From contig CAIOGM010000061.1 of the NCBI GenBank assembly GCA_903857795.1, forward strand, positions 1-64,000: a DNA stretch of 64,000 nt, given 5' to 3'. This DNA is from an uncultured Geobacter sp. Lineage in GTDB: Bacteria > Desulfobacterota > Desulfuromonadia > Geobacterales > CAIOGM01. Within the stretch, counting starts at the first letter, position 1. Every line of letters starts with the position of its first letter. The position numbers were made by a program, and so were the translations under genes. Below, in pieces: positions 9,183-19,635 of this stretch. Under the pieces are notes generated by a model that was not told the DNA's origin, did not search any database, and was given only the letters and a program-made list of their open reading frames with translations.

Positions 9183-12100
9183 TCACACGGCGAAATACCT
9201 CCCCTCCGGGTGATGGAAGACCAGGGCCGAGACGCTGGCCTCGGGATCCATCATGAACCCTTCGGTGAGCTGCACGCCGATCTGCTCCGGTTTCAAGAGG
9301 GAGAAGAGTTTCTCTTGGTCGTTGATCTCGGGGCAGGCGGGGTAGCCGAAGGAGACCCGTATCCCGTGATAGTCGGCGTTGAAGAGCTGCTTCAGCGTGA
9401 GGGACGGGTCGTCGGTGATCCCCCATGCATCCCTGATCCGCTTGTGGACGAACTCGGCGGTGGCCTCGGCCAGCTCCAGGGCCAGCGCCTGGAGGAGATG
9501 GGACTTCAGGTACTCACCGGCCTCCTTGAGCCGTTCCGCCTCATCCCGGACCCCTTCGCCGCAGGTGACCACGAAGAGGGCGATGCTGTCCCGTTCCCCC
9601 GTGGAGAGCGGCCTGGCGAAATCGGCCAGGCAGAGTCGCTCACCCCCCCCTTGGCGCGGGAAGGTGAAGCGGGTGACCTCGCCGCCTGAACCGGCGGGAT
9701 CGAAGAGAACGAGAGCGTCGCCGTCCCCTGCCGCCGGGAAGAAGCGGAAGAGGGCGTGGGGCCGGATCAGCTGCCGTTGCTGTACCTCGGCGAGCATCGC
9801 CTCCACCGTCTCGTGGAGCTTCACCGCCTTTTCGTCACCGGCTGCCAGGAGCCGCTCCACCACCCCGGTGAGCCCCAGGTGCTTGGTGTAGAGCATCTGG
9901 CGGTTTAGGAGCGGGAGGATGTGGGCCAGGGGGAGCTCCCGCAGGAGATGGGGTGCAAAGTCGGGAGGAGCGGGGAGTTGGACATCGGTGCGAATCGCCG
10001 AGCGGCCGGTCCCGCCTGCTGCTACCACACTCTTGGGAGGTAACTGCATGGCTGCCTCCTGCTGCTCCGCCACTTGCCGGAGCAGTTCCGGACGAAGGAG
10101 CGGGTCGGAGAGCCGGTTGGCCAGCTCCAGTCCGGTCATGGCTTCCTTGGCGTAGAGCACCGGGCCGCCGTAGGCCGGGGCGATCCGGGTGTCGGCAAAC
10201 TTCTTCGAGAGAGCTGCCCCCCCCACCATGAGCGGCACATTTATCCCGGCGGCCTTCAGGTCGGCCGCGGTGATGGCCATCTGCTGGGCGCTCTTGACCA
10301 GGAGCCCCGAGAGGCCGATGAAGTCGGGGCGCTCCCGGAGCGCCGCGGCAATTAGCGCCTCCGGCGGCACCTTTATCCCCAGGTTGACCACTTCGAAGCC
10401 GTTGTTGGAGAGGATGATCTCAACCAGGTTCTTGCCGATGTCGTGGACATCCCCCTTGACCGTGGCCAGGAGCATCTTCCCTTTGGTGGATGTTTCCGCC
10501 TTTTCCAGGAATGGCTGCAGATAGACCACTGCCGCCTTCATCGCCTCGGCGGACTGGAGTACCTCGGCCACGATGAGCTGATTGTCGTTGAAGAGCCGCC
10601 CCACCTCGGCCATACCGGCCATGAGCGGACCGTTGATGATCTCCAGAGGGCGGTCACCCCGGGCCAGGGCCGCATCCAGGTCGGCGGTAAGGCCGTTCTT
10701 GATCCCTTCGATGATGTAGCGGGGGAGCCGCTCGTCCAGCGGAAGGTCGGCGGCCGGGACGTGGGAGACCGGCGCCCGATCGCGGAAGGCTGCGGCAAAG
10801 GCTGCAATGGGGTCGGCCCCCCGCCAGTAGATGAGGTCATCGGCCAGTTGGTGTTCATCCTGGGAGATGCCGGCGTACCGCTCAAGCTTTTCGGTGTTGA
10901 CGATGGCGTAGGTGAGGCCGGCCTTGACGCAGTGGTGGAGGAAGATGGAGTTGAGAACTTCGCGCCCTGCCTGGGGGAGGCCGAAGGAGACGTTGGAGAT
11001 CCCCAGGATGGTGCTGCAGCGGGGAAACTCCTCGCTGATGAGCCGCACCCCCTCGATGGTCTCCACGGCCGAGCCGATGTAATTTTCATCGCCGCTCCCC
11101 ACCGGGAAGACCAGCGGGTCGAAGATCAGCTCCTCGGGCTGCAGGCCGTATGTGTTAACCAGCAGGTCGTAGGAGCGCCGGGCCACCGCCAGCTTCCGCT
11201 CCCGGGTAACCGCCATGCCGTGCTGCGGATCCTCGTCGATGCACCCCACCACCACGGCGCCGCCGTAGCGCCGCAGGAGATCGGCGGCCTGAGCGAACCG
11301 CTCTTCGCCGTCCTCCAGGTTGATGGAGTTGAGCACAGACTTTCCCTGGAGACGTTGGAAGGCCAGCTCCATCACCGCGGCGTCGGTGCTGTCGATCATG
11401 ATCGGAGCGCGAACCTTACGGGGAAGGAAATCCAGGAGCCGCGTCATGTCGTCGGTTTCGTCACGGTCCGGGTTGGCCACGCAGACGTCGATGACCTGGG
11501 CTCCCCCCTTCACCTGATCGCGGGCGATCTCACTCCCCTCCTCGAACTTTTCGGCGATGATGAGGTTCTTGAACTTCCGGGAGCCGATGACGTTGGTTCG
11601 CTCCCCCACGAGCACCGGACGGTTGTCATCTTCGATGAAGAGCGGTTCGATTCCGGAGACCACCCGGCGGCGAACAGTGACGGGACGGCGGGGGGGCTTC
11701 CCCGCCACCATCCGGGCGATTGCCGAGATATGGGCCGGGGTGGTGCCGCAGCAGCCGCCGATGATGTTGATCCACCCCTCGTCCACGAAGCGGCTCAGTT
11801 TCTTGGCAAGGGAGTCGGGGGTCTCGGCATAGGTGCCGTTTTCGTCGGGAAGTCCGGCGTTGGGGTAGACGGAGACGTGGCAGCAGGCGAGTTGGGAGAG
11901 CGACCTCAGGTGATCGGTCATGAACTCCGGCCCGGTGGCGCAGTTGAGGCCGATGCTCATAAGCCCCAGTGATCCCTCCAGGTGAGATACGCTGGTGTAG
12001 AGCGCCTCGACCCCCTGGCCGGCCAGCATGGTTCCGGTGGCCTCGATGGTGCCGGAGATCATCACCGGGACGCTCTTGCCTGCCTCCCCGAAGGCGAGGC

Positions 12101-12629
12101 GGATCCCTTCGGCTGCGGCCTTGAGATTCAGGGTGTCCTGGGCCGTCTCCAGGAGGAGGAGATCCACCCCGCCGGCCAAAAGGCCCAGGGTCTGGCCGTG
12201 GAAGGCGGTCACCAGCTGCTTGAAGGTGACGCCGCCGGTGACGGAGATGGTCCGGGTGGTCGGCCCCATGGAGCCGGCCACCCAGCGTGGTCTCTCCGGA
12301 GTGGCGCAGGCGTCGCAGGCGGCCCGGGCGATCTCTGCGGCGCGGCGGTTGATCTCGAAGACCTTTCCCTCCAGTCCGTACTCCGCCAGGACGATGTCGG
12401 TGGCGCCGAAGGTGTCGGTCTCGATGATGTCGGCCCCCGCCTCCAGGTAAGCGCGGTGGACATCAGCGATGACATCCGGTCGGGTCAGTACCAGCTGCTC
12501 GTTGCACCCCTCGTACTCCGGGCCGCCGAAGTCGGCGGGGGTAAGGTGGCGCTCCTGGAGCTGGGTTCCCATGGCGCCGTCGATGACGAGGATCCGCTGG
12601 GTGAGTGCCTGCAGAATGGAGTGGGACAA
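9183..12629 (-). CDS. metH: Cobalamin-dependent methionine synthase
   Basis: 1148 aa: Hcy-binding, pterin-binding, B12-binding (DVHDIGKNLV) and activation domains. Confidence 0.97.
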   Translation of the reverse strand: MSHSILQALTQRILVIDGAMGTQLQERHLTPADFGGPEYEGCNEQLVLTRPDVIADVHRAYLEAGADIIETDTFGATDIVLAEYGLEGKVFEINRRAAEIARAACDACATPERPRWVAGSMGPTTRTISVTGGVTFKQLVTAFHGQTLGLLAGGVDLLLLETAQDTLNLKAAAEGIRLAFGEAGKSVPVMISGTIEATGTMLAGQGVEALYTSVSHLEGSLGLMSIGLNCATGPEFMTDHLRSLSQLACCHVSVYPNAGLPDENGTYAETPDSLAKKLSRFVDEGWINIIGGCCGTTPAHISAIARMVAGKPPRRPVTVRRRVVSGIEPLFIEDDNRPVLVGERTNVIGSRKFKNLIIAEKFEEGSEIARDQVKGGAQVIDVCVANPDRDETDDMTRLLDFLPRKVRAPIMIDSTDAAVMELAFQRLQGKSVLNSINLEDGEERFAQAADLLRRYGGAVVVGCIDEDPQHGMAVTRERKLAVARRSYDLLVNTYGLQPEELIFDPLVFPVGSGDENYIGSAVETIEGVRLISEEFPRCSTILGISNVSFGLPQAGREVLNSIFLHHCVKAGLTYAIVNTEKLERYAGISQDEHQLADDLIYWRGADPIAAFAAAFRDRAPVSHVPAADLPLDERLPRYIIEGIKNGLTADLDAALARGDRPLEIINGPLMAGMAEVGRLFNDNQLIVAEVLQSAEAMKAAVVYLQPFLEKAETSTKGKMLLATVKGDVHDIGKNLVEIILSNNGFEVVNLGIKVPPEALIAAALRERPDFIGLSGLLVKSAQQMAITAADLKAAGINVPLMVGGAALSKKFADTRIAPAYGGPVLYAKEAMTGLELANRLSDPLLRPELLRQVAEQQEAAMQLPPKSVVAAGGTGRSAIRTDVQLPAPPDFAPHLLRELPLAHILPLLNRQMLYTKHLGLTGVVERLLAAGDEKAVKLHETVEAMLAEVQQRQLIRPHALFRFFPAAGDGDALVLFDPAGSGGEVTRFTFPRQGGGERLCLADFARPLSTGERDSIALFVVTCGEGVRDEAERLKEAGEYLKSHLLQALALELAEATAEFVHKRIRDAWGITDDPSLTLKQLFNADYHGIRVSFGYPACPEINDQEKLFSLLKPEQIGVQLTEGFMMDPEASVSALVFHHPEGRYFAV

Positions 12630-12667
12630 AGGAAGCTCCTTATGAGTGCAAAAGGATTGGGGTTGAC

Positions 12668-12691
12668 GTAGGGGCGAGGCACGCCTCGCCC
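12668..12691. repeat. REP-like palindrome, family B (GTAGGGGCGAGGCACGCCTCGCCC)
   Basis: Near-perfect inverted repeat; relatives at 50225 and 58791. Confidence 0.6.
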
Positions 12692-12716
12692 GTCAAAGAG
12701 AGATGGCCGGGAGGGA

Positions 12717-13592
12717 TCAAGATCCCAGCAGCCCCTCCACGATCTCCAGCACCGCGTCGGCGCGGTTGAGGGTGTAGAGATGAACTCCGGGAGCGCCGGA
12801 CGCCAGGAGCTCATCCGCCTGCTGCCGGGCATGGGCGATCCCCACCCGTTGCACCGCCGCAGCGCCGCCGGAGCGATCGGCTTCCTCCAGCTTTGCCATG
12901 AAAGCGGGGGGGATGGAGGCGCCGCAGAGGGAGACGATCCGGTTGATTACCTTGAGACTCACCACGGGCAGGATGCCGGGAATGAACGGACTGTCTATCC
13001 CAAGGGAGCGGGCCCGGCGTACGAAGTTGAAGTAGTGGGCGTTGTCGAAGAAGAGTTGGGTCACTACAAAGTCGGCGCCCTGGTCCATCTTGAAACGAAG
13101 CGCCTCCAGATCTGCTGCCGGGCTGACCGCCTCCGGGTGGGACTCAGGATAGCCGGCCACGCCGATCCCAAGCTCCGGGTGAGAAGCGTGGATGAGGGAG
13201 ACCAAGTCCGAGGCGTGCTGCAGGTTCCTGCTGGGGTAGGTCTCCGGCGTCACCTCCTTGGGAAGGTCACCGCGGAGCGCCAGGACGTTGGTGACCCCCT
13301 GGTTTGCCAGCGCGTCGAGAAACCGTTCGACCTGGCCCGGCTCCGAGCCGATGCAGGTCAGATGGGCCATCGCCTCCAGTCCGTGCTCCTGTTTGAGACG
13401 GGAGACGATATCCAGGGTATCCCGGTGGCTGCTGCCTCCGGCGCCGTAGGTGACCGAGGCGAAGAGCGGCCGTGAGGGAGTCAACCGCTCCACCGTGCGA
13501 AAGAAGGCGGGCCACTCCGTCTGCTCCTTGGGAGGAAAGAATTCGAAGGAGACAAAGGGTTTTCCCGGGATGATGGCGTCGATTATCTTCAT
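12717..13592 (-). CDS. metF: 5,10-methylenetetrahydrofolate reductase
   Basis: 'FVSFEFFPPK', 'FASVTYGAGGSS', adjacent to metH. Confidence 0.95.
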   Translation of the reverse strand: MKIIDAIIPGKPFVSFEFFPPKEQTEWPAFFRTVERLTPSRPLFASVTYGAGGSSHRDTLDIVSRLKQEHGLEAMAHLTCIGSEPGQVERFLDALANQGVTNVLALRGDLPKEVTPETYPSRNLQHASDLVSLIHASHPELGIGVAGYPESHPEAVSPAADLEALRFKMDQGADFVVTQLFFDNAHYFNFVRRARSLGIDSPFIPGILPVVSLKVINRIVSLCGASIPPAFMAKLEEADRSGGAAAVQRVGIAHARQQADELLASGAPGVHLYTLNRADAVLEIVEGLLGS

Positions 13593-13621
13593 GAACTCTC
13601 CTGCTGACAGTTATGCAAAAA

Positions 13622-13637
13622 CGGGTAATCATACCCG
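13622..13637 (-). promoter_or_regulatory. Palindrome CGGGTAATCATACCCG overlapping the predicted -10 of metF
   Basis: Minus strand: TTGCTC-17 nt-TATGAT, with TATGAT inside CGGGTATGATTACCCG. Confidence 0.5.
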
Positions 13638-13741
13638 AAATACAGGTTGGGAGCAAGTGCAACATCCGGGAAAATCGGTGCCGGTATCTTCATTCTGCCG
13701 GTTGATGGGGGGCTGACGCAGTCGGCGGCGGCGCACCCCTG

Positions 13742-14113
13742 CTACCTGTCCAGAAACAGTATGGCCTCACCGGTACACTCGGTCAGGTTGAAGCAGTCGG
13801 TAAACCAGTCGATGATGACGAGGCGGCAATCGGCGATAATGACCGCGTCTGCCGACAGTCGCGCCGCCTGGAGTTGCAGATTCAGCAGCGCGTCGGATTC
13901 GGGGATATTGGTGTCGAAGTTGCTGCGCCGGCATCCGGCGCCGAATACTTTGCCGAGATTTTTATGCCGCCGGTTCGTCGTCTCACGGAGCAGTTCCACC
14001 TGCCCGGCGTCGGCCCGTTGTTGGGGGGTGGGGATCTCCACGTTTTTGCTGCCGACGCATCCGGCGATGAGGGGGAGGAGGATCAACAGACAGGTAGCTG
14101 TTTTCATTGGCAT
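13742..14113 (-). CDS. Small lipoprotein, uncharacterised
   Basis: 'MPMKTATCLLILLPLIAGCVGS' lipobox; Cys-containing mature domain. Confidence 0.6.
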   Translation of the reverse strand: MPMKTATCLLILLPLIAGCVGSKNVEIPTPQQRADAGQVELLRETTNRRHKNLGKVFGAGCRRSNFDTNIPESDALLNLQLQAARLSADAVIIADCRLVIIDWFTDCFNLTECTGEAILFLDR

Positions 14114-14184
14114 GGAGCTCCAGCGGTGGTTTAAGGTGAAGGTAAGGATTCTATAGTGACTGGACAACCTGATTCCCCCGTTAG

Positions 14185-14213
14185 TTGACAAGTCAGGTCG
14201 GGTATGCTATCCG
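14185..14213 (+). promoter_or_regulatory. Promoter of the cysE operon
   Basis: TTGACA (14185-14190), 17 nt, TATCCG (14208-14213). Confidence 0.5.
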
Positions 14214-14240
14214 TCAGTGGCGATTGATCGCCACTGACGG
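14211..14240 (+). promoter_or_regulatory. 30-nt palindrome/hairpin between promoter and cysE RBS
   Basis: CCGTCAGTGGCGAT-TG-ATCGCCACTGACGG, 14-bp perfect arms. Confidence 0.75.
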
Positions 14241-14252
14241 AAGGGGTTTACC

Positions 14253-14933
14253 ATGTTCTCAGCTCTCAGGGAAGATATCAAGGCCGTATTTGACCGGGAC
14301 CCGGCGGCGCGAAGCGCCCTGGAGGTCTTTTTTTGTTATCCGGGGCTGCACGCGCTCTGGTTCCACCGGCTCTCCCACCGCCTCTGGGTGAGGCAGTGGT
14401 TTTTCCTCGGACGGTTCATCTCCCACTTGGGGCGGTTCTTCACCGGGATAGAGATCCATCCCGGAGCTACCATCGGCAAGGGGTTCTTCATCGATCACGG
14501 CATGGGGGTGGTGATCGGCGAGACCGCCGAGATCGGCAATAATGTCACCCTCTACCACGGAGTCACCCTGGGAGGGGTGAGCTGGGAGAAGAGCAAGCGC
14601 CACCCCACCGTGGAGGACAATGTGGTTATCGGTTCGGGGGCCAAGGTCCTGGGGCCGTTCACCGTCGGCAAGGGAAGCAAGATTGGCTCCAACTCGGTGG
14701 TGGTGAAGGAGGTCCCTCCCAACGCCACGGTGGTCGGCATCCCCGGCCGGATGGTGGTGGCGACGGAGCAGCCGCCGGCGCGGATGGACCTGGAGCATGG
14801 CCGGCTCCCCGATCCGGAGGCCAAGGCCATTGCCTGTCTCTTCGACCAGATCCGTGATCTGGAGCGGAAATATACGGAGCTGCAGGCAGATCATGATCTG
14901 CTGAAAAAGCAGCTTCGAACGGAGCGTACCTGA
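14253..14933 (+). CDS. cysE: Serine O-acetyltransferase
   Basis: Hexapeptide-repeat '[28 protein letters not shown]' signature. Confidence 0.95.
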   Translation: MFSALREDIKAVFDRDPAARSALEVFFCYPGLHALWFHRLSHRLWVRQWFFLGRFISHLGRFFTGIEIHPGATIGKGFFIDHGMGVVIGETAEIGNNVTLYHGVTLGGVSWEKSKRHPTVEDNVVIGSGAKVLGPFTVGKGSKIGSNSVVVKEVPPNATVVGIPGRMVVATEQPPARMDLEHGRLPDPEAKAIACLFDQIRDLERKYTELQADHDLLKKQLRTERT

Positions 14934-15424
14934 TGCTGCTGACCAAGAAGGCCCACTACGCGATTCAGGCCCTGGTGGATCTCTCCGCCCACTCTCTGGG
15001 GAAACCGGTCCCCCTCAAGGAGATCGCCCGGCGTGAGGGGATCCCTCTGCCGTACCTGGAGCAGCTCTTCTTCCGGTTGAAGAAGGGGCTTCTGGTCACC
15101 GCGGTCCGCGGACCCGGCGGCGGCTATCTTCTGGCCCGCCCTGGCTCGGAGATCCGGATCAGCGACATCGTCGCCACCGTTGAGGAACCGCTTCGGCCGG
15201 TAGCCTGCAGGGACGAGCGGAAGGAGTGCGACCGGGATATCCGCTGTGCCGCCCATGGGGTCTGGCAGGATCTGGGGGCGAGGATCGCCAGTTTTCTCGA
15301 CGGCATTACCCTGGAAGAGCTGGCGCGACAGCGGCCTGAAGGTGCAGAAGGGGCGGCGACCGGCCGGCCACCCCAGCCGATACAAGGAGTTTCCCACCGT
15401 GCGGTTCGTCTACCTGGATCATAA
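14933..15424 (+). CDS. Rrf2-family transcriptional regulator (IscR/CymR-like)
   Basis: 'LLTKKAHYAIQALVDLS', 'VRGPGGGYLLARP', Cys cluster CRDERKECDRDIRC. Confidence 0.9.
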   Translation: MLLTKKAHYAIQALVDLSAHSLGKPVPLKEIARREGIPLPYLEQLFFRLKKGLLVTAVRGPGGGYLLARPGSEIRISDIVATVEEPLRPVACRDERKECDRDIRCAAHGVWQDLGARIASFLDGITLEELARQRPEGAEGAATGRPPQPIQGVSHRAVRLPGS

Positions 15425-16559
15425 CGCTACCACCCCGCTGCACCCACAGGTGCTGGAGGCGTTCATCGCCTGCAGCCGCGATCGGTTCGGCAACCCGTCC
15501 AGCAGCCATTGGGCCGGACGGGAGGCCCGTTGCGCCCTGGAGACGGCCCGGGAGCAGGTGGCCCGCTTCTGTGGCTGTGATCCGTCAGAGTTGCTCTTCA
15601 CCTCCGGGGGGACCGAGGCGGACAACCTGGCCATCAAGGGGGTGGCCTCCGCCTCCCGTCGCCGAGGTCGGCACATCATCACCACCGCGGTGGAGCACCC
15701 GGCAGTGTCTGCCAGTTGCCTCTCCCTGGAGCAGGAGGGGTACCGGATCACCAGGCTGACCGTGGATCGCCTCGGCCGGTTGGAGCCGGCGGAGCTGGAG
15801 GCGGCCATCACCCCCGAGACCATCCTCATCTCCGCCATGTGGGCCAACAACGAGACCGGCGTCATCTTTCCGGTGGCCGCCATCGGCGCCATTGCCGACC
15901 GTAACCGGATCCCCTTTCACTGTGACGCGGTGCAGGCGGCACGGTGGCTGCCGCTGGAGTGCCGCGATCTGGGGGTGGGGCTCCTCTCGCTCTCCGGACA
16001 CAAGCTCCGGGCCCCCCGGGGGGTGGGAGCGCTCATGGTCCGCAAGGGGGTCCGGCTCCATCCGATCCTCCATGGCGGCTCCCAGGAGCGCAACCGCCGG
16101 GCCGGCACCGAGAATCTTCCCGCCATCGTCGCCTTCGGGGTCGCCTGCGAACTGGCCGACGCCTCCCGGGAGGAGGCGGCCGGCCGAGTCCGGCTCCTTC
16201 GGGACCGGCTGGAAGCGGGGATTCTGGCCCGCTCCTCCGGCGCCACGGTCAATGGCGATCCCGCGGCGCGGCTCCCCTCCACAACCAACATCTCCTTTCC
16301 CGGCGCCAGGGTCGACTCGCTCCTGGCCGCTCTCGATCTCCAGGGGATCGCCGCCTCATCCGGCGCCGCCTGCAGCTCCGGGACGCTGCGCCATTCGCCG
16401 GTTCTGGCCGCCATGGGGCTCTCCCCGGAAACGGCCGGGGGGGCGGTCCGCTTCTCTCTCGGTGATGAAACCACCGGTGTAGAGATCGATTATCTGCTGG
16501 AAATTCTCCCTGCCATCCTGGAGCGGCTCTGCCCGGGTGGCGGGCCGAGGAGGGGATGA
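15399..16559 (+). CDS. iscS: Cysteine desulfurase (IscS/NifS), GTG start
   Basis: '[13 protein letters not shown]', '[14 protein letters not shown]', 'SSGAACSSG'; RBS AAGGAG upstream of GTG 15399. Confidence 0.92.
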   Translation: MRFVYLDHNATTPLHPQVLEAFIACSRDRFGNPSSSHWAGREARCALETAREQVARFCGCDPSELLFTSGGTEADNLAIKGVASASRRRGRHIITTAVEHPAVSASCLSLEQEGYRITRLTVDRLGRLEPAELEAAITPETILISAMWANNETGVIFPVAAIGAIADRNRIPFHCDAVQAARWLPLECRDLGVGLLSLSGHKLRAPRGVGALMVRKGVRLHPILHGGSQERNRRAGTENLPAIVAFGVACELADASREEAAGRVRLLRDRLEAGILARSSGATVNGDPAARLPSTTNISFPGARVDSLLAALDLQGIAASSGAACSSGTLRHSPVLAAMGLSPETAGGAVRFSLGDETTGVEIDYLLEILPAILERLCPGGGPRRG

Positions 16560-17659
16560 TGGGGGAAAACGCCGGTAAACGGGTGGTTATCGCCATGAGT
16601 GGCGGGGTCGACTCCTCGGTGGCGGCAGCGCTTCTCAAGGAGCAGGGGTATGAGGTCATCGGCATCTCCCTCCAGCTCTGGGACCACTCCCATGAAGAGG
16701 AGGGGGCGCCCGGCGGCTGCTGCTCTCTGGACGACCTGCATGACGCCCGGCGGGTGGCTGAGCAGCTGGAGATCCCGTTCTACGTGTTCAACGCCGAGGA
16801 GGAGTTTCGCCGCCACGTGGTGGATGACTTCGTGGCAGAGTACTTCGCCGGCCGGACCCCCAACCCCTGCACCCGCTGCAACGAGCGGGTCAAGTTCGGG
16901 CTCCTCCTGGAGCGGGCCCGGGAGCTGGGCGCAGAACTGTTGGCCACCGGCCACTATGCCCGGACCATCCGGGACGAGGGGGGACGCTACCGGCTCCTCA
17001 CGGGGCTGGACCCGAACAAGGACCAGTCCTACTTCCTCTTCACCCTGAGCCAGGAGCAGCTGGCGAAGACCCTCTTTCCGGTGGGGGGGGTGACCAAGCC
17101 GCAAGTCCGCCTCCTGGCGGAGCGGTTCGGGCTGAAGACGGCTGCCAAGGGGGAGAGTCAGGAGGTCTGTTTCATCCCCGACGATGATTATGCCCGGTTT
17201 CTGGAAGAGGAGCGGGAGCCAGGTCTCCTCTCGGGGGAGATCGTCGACCGCTCGGGGAGAGTCATGGGGCGCCACCTTGGGATCTACCGCTACACCGTGG
17301 GGCAGCGCCGGGGGCTGGGGATCGCCCACCCCCACCCCCTCTATGTCCTCGGCGTCGATCCTCTCCGGCGGGAGGTCATCGTCGGGTCACGGGAGGAGCT
17401 CCGCTGCCAGGGGCTCCTGGCCCGGGAGGTGAACTGGATCGTCCCCCCCGCAACCTCCCCCTTCGAGAGCTTCTGCCGGATCCGCTACCGGCACCGGCCG
17501 GTCCCCTGCCGGGTCACCCAGCTCCCTGGAGGAGCGGCCGAGGTCAGGTTCACTACTCCGGAACCGGGGGTGACCCCCGGTCAGGCGGTGGTCTTCTATG
17601 ACGGCGAGAGTGTCCTCGGCGGCGGCTGGATCGCCGGGGCGCTGACGGAAGAGTCATGA
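16556..17659 (+). CDS. mnmA: tRNA-specific 2-thiouridylase
   Basis: '[27 protein letters not shown]', '[14 protein letters not shown]'. Confidence 0.96.
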   Translation: MMGENAGKRVVIAMSGGVDSSVAAALLKEQGYEVIGISLQLWDHSHEEEGAPGGCCSLDDLHDARRVAEQLEIPFYVFNAEEEFRRHVVDDFVAEYFAGRTPNPCTRCNERVKFGLLLERARELGAELLATGHYARTIRDEGGRYRLLTGLDPNKDQSYFLFTLSQEQLAKTLFPVGGVTKPQVRLLAERFGLKTAAKGESQEVCFIPDDDYARFLEEEREPGLLSGEIVDRSGRVMGRHLGIYRYTVGQRRGLGIAHPHPLYVLGVDPLRREVIVGSREELRCQGLLAREVNWIVPPATSPFESFCRIRYRHRPVPCRVTQLPGGAAEVRFTTPEPGVTPGQAVVFYDGESVLGGGWIAGALTEES

Positions 17660-18963
17660 AACGGGTAGCCATCACCACGTTGGGGTGCAAGATCAACCAG
17701 TTCGAGTCGGCGGCCATGCACGAGCTGCTGGGGGGGGACGGTTATGAACTGGTCCCCTTCGATCAGGAAGCCGATCTCTACGTCGTTAATACCTGCACGG
17801 TGACTGCAAAGAGCGATGCGGAGTCACGGAAGCTGATCCGCCGGGCCCGCCGCCGCTCCCCGTCGGCCCGGATCGTGGTGACCGGCTGCTACGCCCAGAT
17901 CGATCCGGAGAGCATCGCGGCCATGCCCGAGGTGGACCTGGTCATCGGCAACGGTGAGAAGAAACTCCTCACCGCGCTGCTGGCCCAGGAGGGGGGGGGG
18001 AAGATCCGGGTCTCGGAGCTCTCCCGCTCCGGCCAGGGAGAGGCGCTCAGGCTGGAGTCCCACGCCGAGCATACCCGGGCCTTCCTGCAGATCCAGAACG
18101 GCTGCGACTCCTACTGCTCCTACTGCATCGTCCCCTACGCCCGGGGAGGAAGCCGGAGTGTCTCCTTCGACGACTCCCTGGAGGGGGTGCGGACCTTCAG
18201 CCAGAAAGGGTTCAGGGAGGTGGTGCTCACCGGCATCCACCTGGGCGCCTTCGGCCTCGATCTCTCCCCCCCGCGGAGCCTGCTGGAGCTGCTGAGGGCG
18301 ATCGAAGCCGAAGGAGTCGTCCCGCGCCTCCGGCTTGGCTCTCTGGAACCGGGCGAGGTGACCGACGAACTGATCGACTTTCTCGGCCGTTCCCGCACCG
18401 TCTGCCCCCATTTGCATATCCCGCTCCAGAGCGGTGATGACGGGGTGCTGGCCCGGATGAAGCGCCGCTACAGCAGCGGGTTCTTCCGGGAGCGGGTCGC
18501 CCGGCTCGTGGAGCGGATCCCGGATCTCTTCATCGGCATGGACCTCATCGCCGGGTTCCCGGGGGAGAGCGATACCGAGTTCAGCCGGACACTCTCATTT
18601 CTTCAGGGGTTGCCGGTTGCCGCGTTTCACGTCTTCCCCTTCTCCCCTCGTCCCGGGACTCCTGCGGCGGGGTTTCCGGACCGGGTGCCGGCGCCGGTGG
18701 TCAAGGAGCGGGTCCGGACCCTGCTCGCGCTTTCGGAGCAGAAGCGGGAGGTGTTTCACCGGAGGTTCATCGGGAGGGAGCTGGAGACACTCCTCCTGGC
18801 GCCACGTCCCGACGGTGTCGTTGAGGGGCTGACCCGCAACTATATTCCGGTTACCGTTTCAGGAGGGGAGGGGCTGATCGCGGGGAGCGAGGTCCTGGTC
18901 CGCCTGGAGCGCGCCGATGCGGAGCGTTGCCATGGCAGTTTTATATTTCAGGAGGGGGTGTAG
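17656..18963 (+). CDS. mtaB: tRNA N6-threonylcarbamoyladenosine methylthiotransferase (MtaB-type radical SAM)
   Basis: '[14 protein letters not shown]', '[19 protein letters not shown]'. Confidence 0.93.
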   Translation: MKRVAITTLGCKINQFESAAMHELLGGDGYELVPFDQEADLYVVNTCTVTAKSDAESRKLIRRARRRSPSARIVVTGCYAQIDPESIAAMPEVDLVIGNGEKKLLTALLAQEGGGKIRVSELSRSGQGEALRLESHAEHTRAFLQIQNGCDSYCSYCIVPYARGGSRSVSFDDSLEGVRTFSQKGFREVVLTGIHLGAFGLDLSPPRSLLELLRAIEAEGVVPRLRLGSLEPGEVTDELIDFLGRSRTVCPHLHIPLQSGDDGVLARMKRRYSSGFFRERVARLVERIPDLFIGMDLIAGFPGESDTEFSRTLSFLQGLPVAAFHVFPFSPRPGTPAAGFPDRVPAPVVKERVRTLLALSEQKREVFHRRFIGRELETLLLAPRPDGVVEGLTRNYIPVTVSGGEGLIAGSEVLVRLERADAERCHGSFIFQEGV

Positions 18964-19608
18964 ATGCCGTTTCAAGATGCTGACCCACGGCCGCTGAGTA
19001 ACGGGGCACTTACCTACACCGAGCGACTCCTGCGGCACCTCCGGCGGGCCTTCACCAAGGGGCTCTTCGTGGTCATCCCCCTGGGGATTACCATCTTCAT
19101 CCTCAAATTCCTCTTCAACCTCGCCGACGGGGTTCTTGGCCCCCATCTGGCGACCCTCTACTCCTCCATCACCCACCACCCCGGCTACATCCCCGGGCTC
19201 GGCATGCTCTCCGGAGTCGTCGTGATCTACCTGGCGGGGGTCGCCGCCGGGAACATCCTGGGGAACAACTTCTTTCACTGGGCCGACGGGATTCTGGCGC
19301 GGATACCGGTGGTCAAATCGGTCTACACCTCCAGCAAACAGCTCACCCAGGTCTTCAAGGAGGGGCGGAGCGCCTACAGCCGGGCGGTCTTCGTGGAGTG
19401 GCCCCGCGTCGGGGTCCGGGCCATCAGGTTCGTCACCGCCGAGGTGCTGCACGAAGGGGAACAGTTCATCGTGGTCTACGTCCCCACCATGCCGAACCCC
19501 ACCTCAGGATTTGCCCTCTACTTCCGTCCCGAAGAGGTGTATGACTGCGGCATGACCGTGGAGGATGCGGTCAAATTCGTGGTCTCCGGCGGGGTGGTAG
19601 TTAATTGA
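18964..19608 (+). CDS. DUF502 family membrane protein
   Basis: 'KGLFVVIPLGITIFIL', 'GRIPVVKSVYTSSKQLTQVF'-like pattern. Confidence 0.85.
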   Translation: MPFQDADPRPLSNGALTYTERLLRHLRRAFTKGLFVVIPLGITIFILKFLFNLADGVLGPHLATLYSSITHHPGYIPGLGMLSGVVVIYLAGVAAGNILGNNFFHWADGILARIPVVKSVYTSSKQLTQVFKEGRSAYSRAVFVEWPRVGVRAIRFVTAEVLHEGEQFIVVYVPTMPNPTSGFALYFRPEEVYDCGMTVEDAVKFVVSGGVVVN

Positions 19609-19635
19609 CAGTGGACAATTGTCAATTGTAGGTTG

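Noticed and set aside
10443-11972. 509 aa plus-strand ORF
   Set aside because: Antisense shadow of metH
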